Below, piece after piece: positions 16,337 through 20,123 of a stretch of DNA of 20,123 nt. Each line of letters begins with the position of its first letter. Positions within the stretch are counted from its first letter, which is position 1. The notes beneath the pieces were generated by a model. It saw nothing but the letters and a program-made list of their open reading frames with translations. It was not told where the DNA came from and made no database searches. Source of the stretch: Grammothele lineata (Eukaryota; Basidiomycota; Agaricomycetes; Polyporales; Polyporaceae); the NCBI GenBank assembly GCA_002150815.3, contig NDFF03000233.1:1-20123 (forward strand), read 5' to 3'. The position numbers and the translations under genes were made by a program.

Positions 16337-19300
16337 CTAATCATCCTCTTCATCGTCATCATCGTCCTCTGCCTCGTCCTCTGAGACGTCCATGCCGGCT
16401 CCGCGCATGCGTTCCTTGTCCTTGCGCCGCTTGCTGTTCAGCTCATCCAGCAGTACGAGCAGATCCTCTTGCTCCTTCTCGACATCGCGCTTGCGCTCAT
16501 CGCTCGCCTGTACTTGCGCGGTGAGCGATGTTACCTGCGCGCGGAGGGCGTCTACCTGTTGAGACATTGGGCGCGAGTTAGACACTGGGAGCAGAGTAGA
16601 CGGGCGTGGACGAACGAACCTCGCTAGACGCGCCGGAAAGTGCCTTGAGTTGGCTCTGCAGTTTTTCGATCTCCGCGGCCTGTCCGCGAATGACGTCTCG
16701 GAGGGACGCGACCAACATCGCACTCTCTTGGCCTGCGGTACGCTCATCAGTCTCCGACGCGGATCAGTCAAGTCATACGCGCTCTCACCGGCCGCGGAGG
16801 AGACAGAGTTTGGCTCGACCGTGATCGCCTTCTGGATCGTGTCTGGCCCCAACAACGCCCGTTAGCGATCGGAGCTCATGACATGTAGACGCGCGCGGTT
16901 CACTTACAGTAGTTAGACTTCCAAAAGTCCACGAACGCCCAATCAAACCACATCTCGCCCTCCTCCACCTCGGGCTTCGGGAGTCCTGCAGACGGCGGCG
17001 CACCTGCGGGAGGATGAGGGTGGTGTGGCGCCGGGACGTGTGCGTTCGGCGATGGAACGACAGAATTGTCCGGGCCTACAGCCTTGAAGCGATCGTCATC
17101 ACGCAGGCGGATGATGCGTCCGGCGAGCATGTCAATGCTGAGGCGCGTGAGGATCGGATGGATCGTCGTGCTGAGAGAGTGGCGTTAACATTCCGTGTGG
17201 CGGTAACGTCGGAGCAGGCAGGGTAACACACCGAGTGATCTCGCCGGGTTCGCGGTTGAACTCATAGCATACACCCAACAAGAGTGCACAGAGTCCTGGA
17301 ATCATGTTATCCTCTTCGGACGTCTGATTAATCGGCTCTACCAGCTGCAGAAGCGTTTCGTCAGGACACTCGGAACGTGTGAGGGAGGAACAAATCTCAC
17401 TACTCCGAGCGCACCGGCCTCCAAGAACTCGCGGGTCGCCGCCGGGTCCTCCCACAACCACTGGATGAGCAGACACAGGTATCCTACACATAGCCTGTCC
17501 CATTCGCGTGCCTCGCGATCAGGTACGTCCGGCCGGGCGCGCGTCAAAAACGCGAGCGACAGGTGCTCGCTGAGGATCTGCAATAGCGTCTGGGGCTCGT
17601 CGGCATCGCCCGCATCGTCCGCCGGGGGTGGAGCTCCGCCGTCGGCAGGAACGAAGAACGCGCCGCTGCTAGCACCTTGTGAAGATCCGGCAGGAACAAT
17701 TGAGCGCGCAGTGGCCTTGGCACGGGGGGAATATCGGAGGAGGTGAGCGAAGAGAAGGGTGGCGAAGTGTGTGGACGTGACGGGGGGGATGTTGAGGGGT
17801 GATACGGGGACGGTAGTGAGCGCATAAAGCAAAGGGGTAACAGGTGCCTGTGATCCTGTGGTAATGTTAGTGATATGTCCTATGCAACACAAGAATGGGG
17901 CATGCCTGGCTGGGAGACCATAGCTTGTACAATCGCTTCGGCGATTTCCTCCTTTTGTACGAAGTTCTAAGAGAATACGAGTTAAGGGAGAGATGAGGAC
18001 TAAATCATAACTTTTGCTCACCTGGAAGATGCCCAGAGCAGCGGCTCGCAGTTCCATACCGTCTTTGGTTCTCCTCTCCCCATCGATAATACTGTTGTAC
18101 TCTCCATGGAGGACCAGTTCGACCAATGCATCCAGCGCGGAGGAAGGCTCTAGACGATCCCATTCTTCTCCGTTCGTATCTGGTACTGGCATGTACGGCG
18201 TCAAAACTAATTCGGCAAGAGGAAGTGCTGCGAGATTCGAGGGAACTAGGCGCAACGCCTACCACATTGATTAGTTCATGTGAAGAGATCTAGTTGAAGT
18301 AGTTGAGATAATACCTGTGTCTTCACGCTGGTGGGAGCATTAGACGTGAGGCCAAGTTCTATCAAACACCGTGTGCATGCGACCGAGAGCCCATCGGGTG
18401 GCTTGAAATGAGGTGATTAGAGACAAGGTGGGCCAATCCGACCCCAGGGACTCACACCTGCATGGCGAGCAAGGAGCCCAATGGTGCCAACGACAAGAGC
18501 GACATTAGACCGTTTCTGAGGGACATCCCATAGTTGCAGCGCAAACTGTTGAGGGGCTGGGGTGTTGAAGGGAAGCGAGGGCGGGAAGCCAACAAGCGAC
18601 AGGAGAACGGGAGGGAGGGAGGATCCGCGGAAGTAGCTCTGGAGAGGTATCACAGATTGTACACCGCGCATGGAGAACTTTGTTAGGGCCGGACAATGTG
18701 CATAACATGACAACAAGTCGTACTTGGTTTGATTGGTTGAAGCGTAAGAGGCCGTCTATACAAGTGAGAGCGTCTTGGACTACGACACCTCCCTCCATGC
18801 CCTGCTCGTTGACAATAATGTTGAACAGCTTCTCAAATGCGCCCTCAAACGCCATGATCTTCTGTATCTCAGGATTTTGGGATATGAGAGCTTGGATAGT
18901 GAACAACGCCTCTGATGGGACCAAGCCATTGAGCAATGGCGCATGCAGTGTATATTAACGCGCACCATTGCGAATCATCTCTCGCTTGTCCTCCAACAGG
19001 GCGACCAGACTGGTTACCCCAACGGGGGCTTTCAAGAAGTAGGCTTGTACGACTTGCCTCCGATTCTGGAGCAGTACACCCAAGAACTGCAGCGCCGAGT
19101 AACGTAGGTAGAAGGATTGATCGGCCATGAGGGAAAATAGCTTCTGCGCAACCTTCTCATCCGCAAGCACGACGTCGGTATGTACATACCCGAGCTCGCG
19201 CGCCGCTGTCGGGGCGTTCTCGTCCACCTCGCAGAGAATGATCAGCGTCTCCAGAACGGCCTTGCCAATGTCTGCATCGACTTCTGCATCGTTGTGAAGC

Positions 19301-19509
19301 ACATCTATGAGACCTGGGAGTGTGTGCTGGCCGACGTCGGCCTTGCAGTCCCTAGCGAGGCCCTTGAGAGCGAGGACGGCTGCGCGTCGGTCGGCGAGAA
19401 GGGTGGAGGGGGACAGACGATCGGCGAGGCGAGAGATAGTGTCGGCAGCAGATTGAGGCTGTCCGGTAGGCCCACGGAGCGCGACATTGAGTTGTGAGAA
19501 AAAGTCCAT
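16337..19509 (-). CDS. USO1: USO1/p115 vesicle-tethering protein, twelve exons
   Basis: This golgin-like factor tethers ER-derived vesicles to the cis-Golgi. Exons: 19509-18966, 18911-18724, 18638-18456, 18401-18315, 18258-18022, 17966-17906, 17855-17401, 17344-17232, 17170-16908, 16842-16789, 16732-16620, 16555-16337. They total 2517 nt, 838 residues, with every phase consistent. Residues 1 to about 725 form the armadillo-like Uso1/p115 head, including MDFFSQLNVALRG, FYLRYSALQFLGVLLQNR, the EALFTIQALI helix, VTSTHFATLLFAHLLRYSP, LLGVCYEFNREPGEITR and WFDWAFVDFWKSNYY. A short coiled coil follows (AAEIEKLQSQLKAL, VDALRAQVTSLTAQVQ) and an acidic C-terminal tail (EDEAEDDDDDEEDD). The coiled coil is much shorter than in yeast Uso1 and more like p115. 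Intron 6 (17856-17905) is best explained as GC..AG. Start chosen because MDFFSQL matches the usual family N-terminus. Confidence 0.92.
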
Positions 19510-19589
19510 GAGCCGTGCTCGCCGTCAAGGATGATGAGGAACGGTCTTTGCACGACGCCATCAGCGAAACGGTGAAAATCGGACGAAGG

Positions 19590-19679
19590 GTGACCACCAG
19601 TGACCACCAGTGACCGCGCACGACGGGCCGGCGACCGTCGCACGATAGCCGCCCGTCCCGCAGGTCGGCCAGTGGTCAC
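19590..19679. promoter_or_regulatory. Tandem GTGACC motif with inverted copy in the USO1 upstream region
   Basis: GTGACC occurs at 19590, 19600 and 19610, exactly ten bases apart, in a GTGACCACCA repeat. An inverted copy, GGTCAC, lies at 19674-19679. The array is 81-170 bases upstream of the USO1 start codon. Helical phasing at ten bases suits a regulator binding one face of DNA, but that is inference; the array could be a simple microduplication. Confidence 0.35.
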
Positions 19680-20068
19680 GCATGATCCTGTCCTTGTCCT
19701 GCGGACGTCGTGACGGCCATCTCACGTAGCGTAAGATGTAACATGATCTTGCATTTTATACTCATGGTAATTACGGCTTCCTGTACGATCATCATAGACC
19801 TGGTCAGGATGAATAAAATCGTAACCGCATGTAAAGCTGAGGGGTTTTTGAAGATCACACTCGATTAGTATAAGTGATAGCGGCGAGTGCATCGGGAAAA
19901 TCGCGCAAGACAACAGATATCTAGTAGTAGAGGGCTTCCCCTCAGCAAAAGAAAGCCCTAGAGGCAATGGCATCAACACGACTCTGTTTCAACTTGAATA
20001 GCATAATTAGTGCGCCAGAGGCTGACTGTGGCCCCCGCGAGCATACGATCAGGTGACTGACGCGCAAC
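19680..20068. other. Distal upstream region of USO1, no gene seen
   Basis: Only short unsupported frames are present, including one of 85 codons on the minus strand (19722-19979) with no recognisable pattern. The segment 19730-19930 is AT-richer than the flanks. It probably contains USO1 upstream sequence and perhaps the edge of a further gene outside the window. Confidence 0.35.
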
Positions 20069-20072
20069 GACA

Positions 20073-20123
20073 AGGGCGCGCGACGAGGGCGCGCGACGTC
20101 ATCGCGTCATCGCGTTGACGCGT
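20073..20123. repeat. GC-rich short tandem repeats at the window end
   Basis: AGGGCGCGCGAC occurs at 20073-20084 and again at 20086-20097. It is followed by a perfect 8-base tandem GTCATCGC (20098-20105 and 20106-20113) and then by GTTGACGCGT. Copies stop at the window edge, so the array may continue. ACGCGT also matches the yeast MCB element, but one copy means little. Confidence 0.5.

Noticed and set aside
19722..19979. Minus-strand 85-codon frame upstream of USO1
   Set aside because: AT-rich, no recognisable motif, no splice or promoter context.

Overview
The window looks like nuclear DNA of a basidiomycete fungus, most likely an Agaricomycete. Genes are split by many short introns (about 30 to 85 nt, mostly GT..AG, often with a CTRAY-like branch motif 10 to 25 nt before the acceptor). 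Left of about 12.3 kb is transposon-rich, poorly conserved DNA; right of it is an ordinary gene-dense block. There are no bacterial-style operons. All gene models below were spliced by hand from reading frame, splice motifs and resemblance to known families.

Left part (1-5065). The window opens inside the 3' end of a Plavaka-type transposon protein (1-252, +). Next comes about 2.2 kb of mostly degenerate DNA with two weak gene-like pieces (859-1320, - and 1561-1877, +). At 2452-4130 (-) is an eight-exon gene for a CMGC-like protein kinase. It is spread over several reading frames but splices into about 430 residues, and the catalytic Asp of its HRD motif is replaced by Gly, so it may be a pseudokinase. 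A possible two-exon hypothetical gene (4497-5065, +) starts divergently from it.

Middle (5358-about 12300). A large Helitron lies on the minus strand. Its RepHel protein has a SAP-like segment, a DUF6570-like region, the HUH Rep nuclease with paired tyrosines, and a PIF1-type helicase. One in-frame TAG stop inside the helicase separates the last third of that domain, so this copy is probably no longer autonomous. A pyrimidine-rich, promoter-like tract lies upstream of its coding region. I could not fix the element's termini. About 1 kb of apparently empty DNA follows.

Right part (13334-20123). Three host genes follow: a secreted DUF3237-family protein (13408-14140, +, four exons), an unrecognised protein of about 296 residues (14635-15645, +, three exons), and USO1/p115, the ER-to-Golgi vesicle tether (16337-19509, -, twelve exons, 838 residues). 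The last two are convergent. The USO1 upstream region holds a short GTGACC tandem array, and the window ends in GC-rich tandem repeats.

I found no RNA gene, CRISPR array or gene cluster that forms a clear new system. The points most worth checking are the kinase with lost catalytic residues, the stop-interrupted Helitron and the secreted DUF3237 protein.
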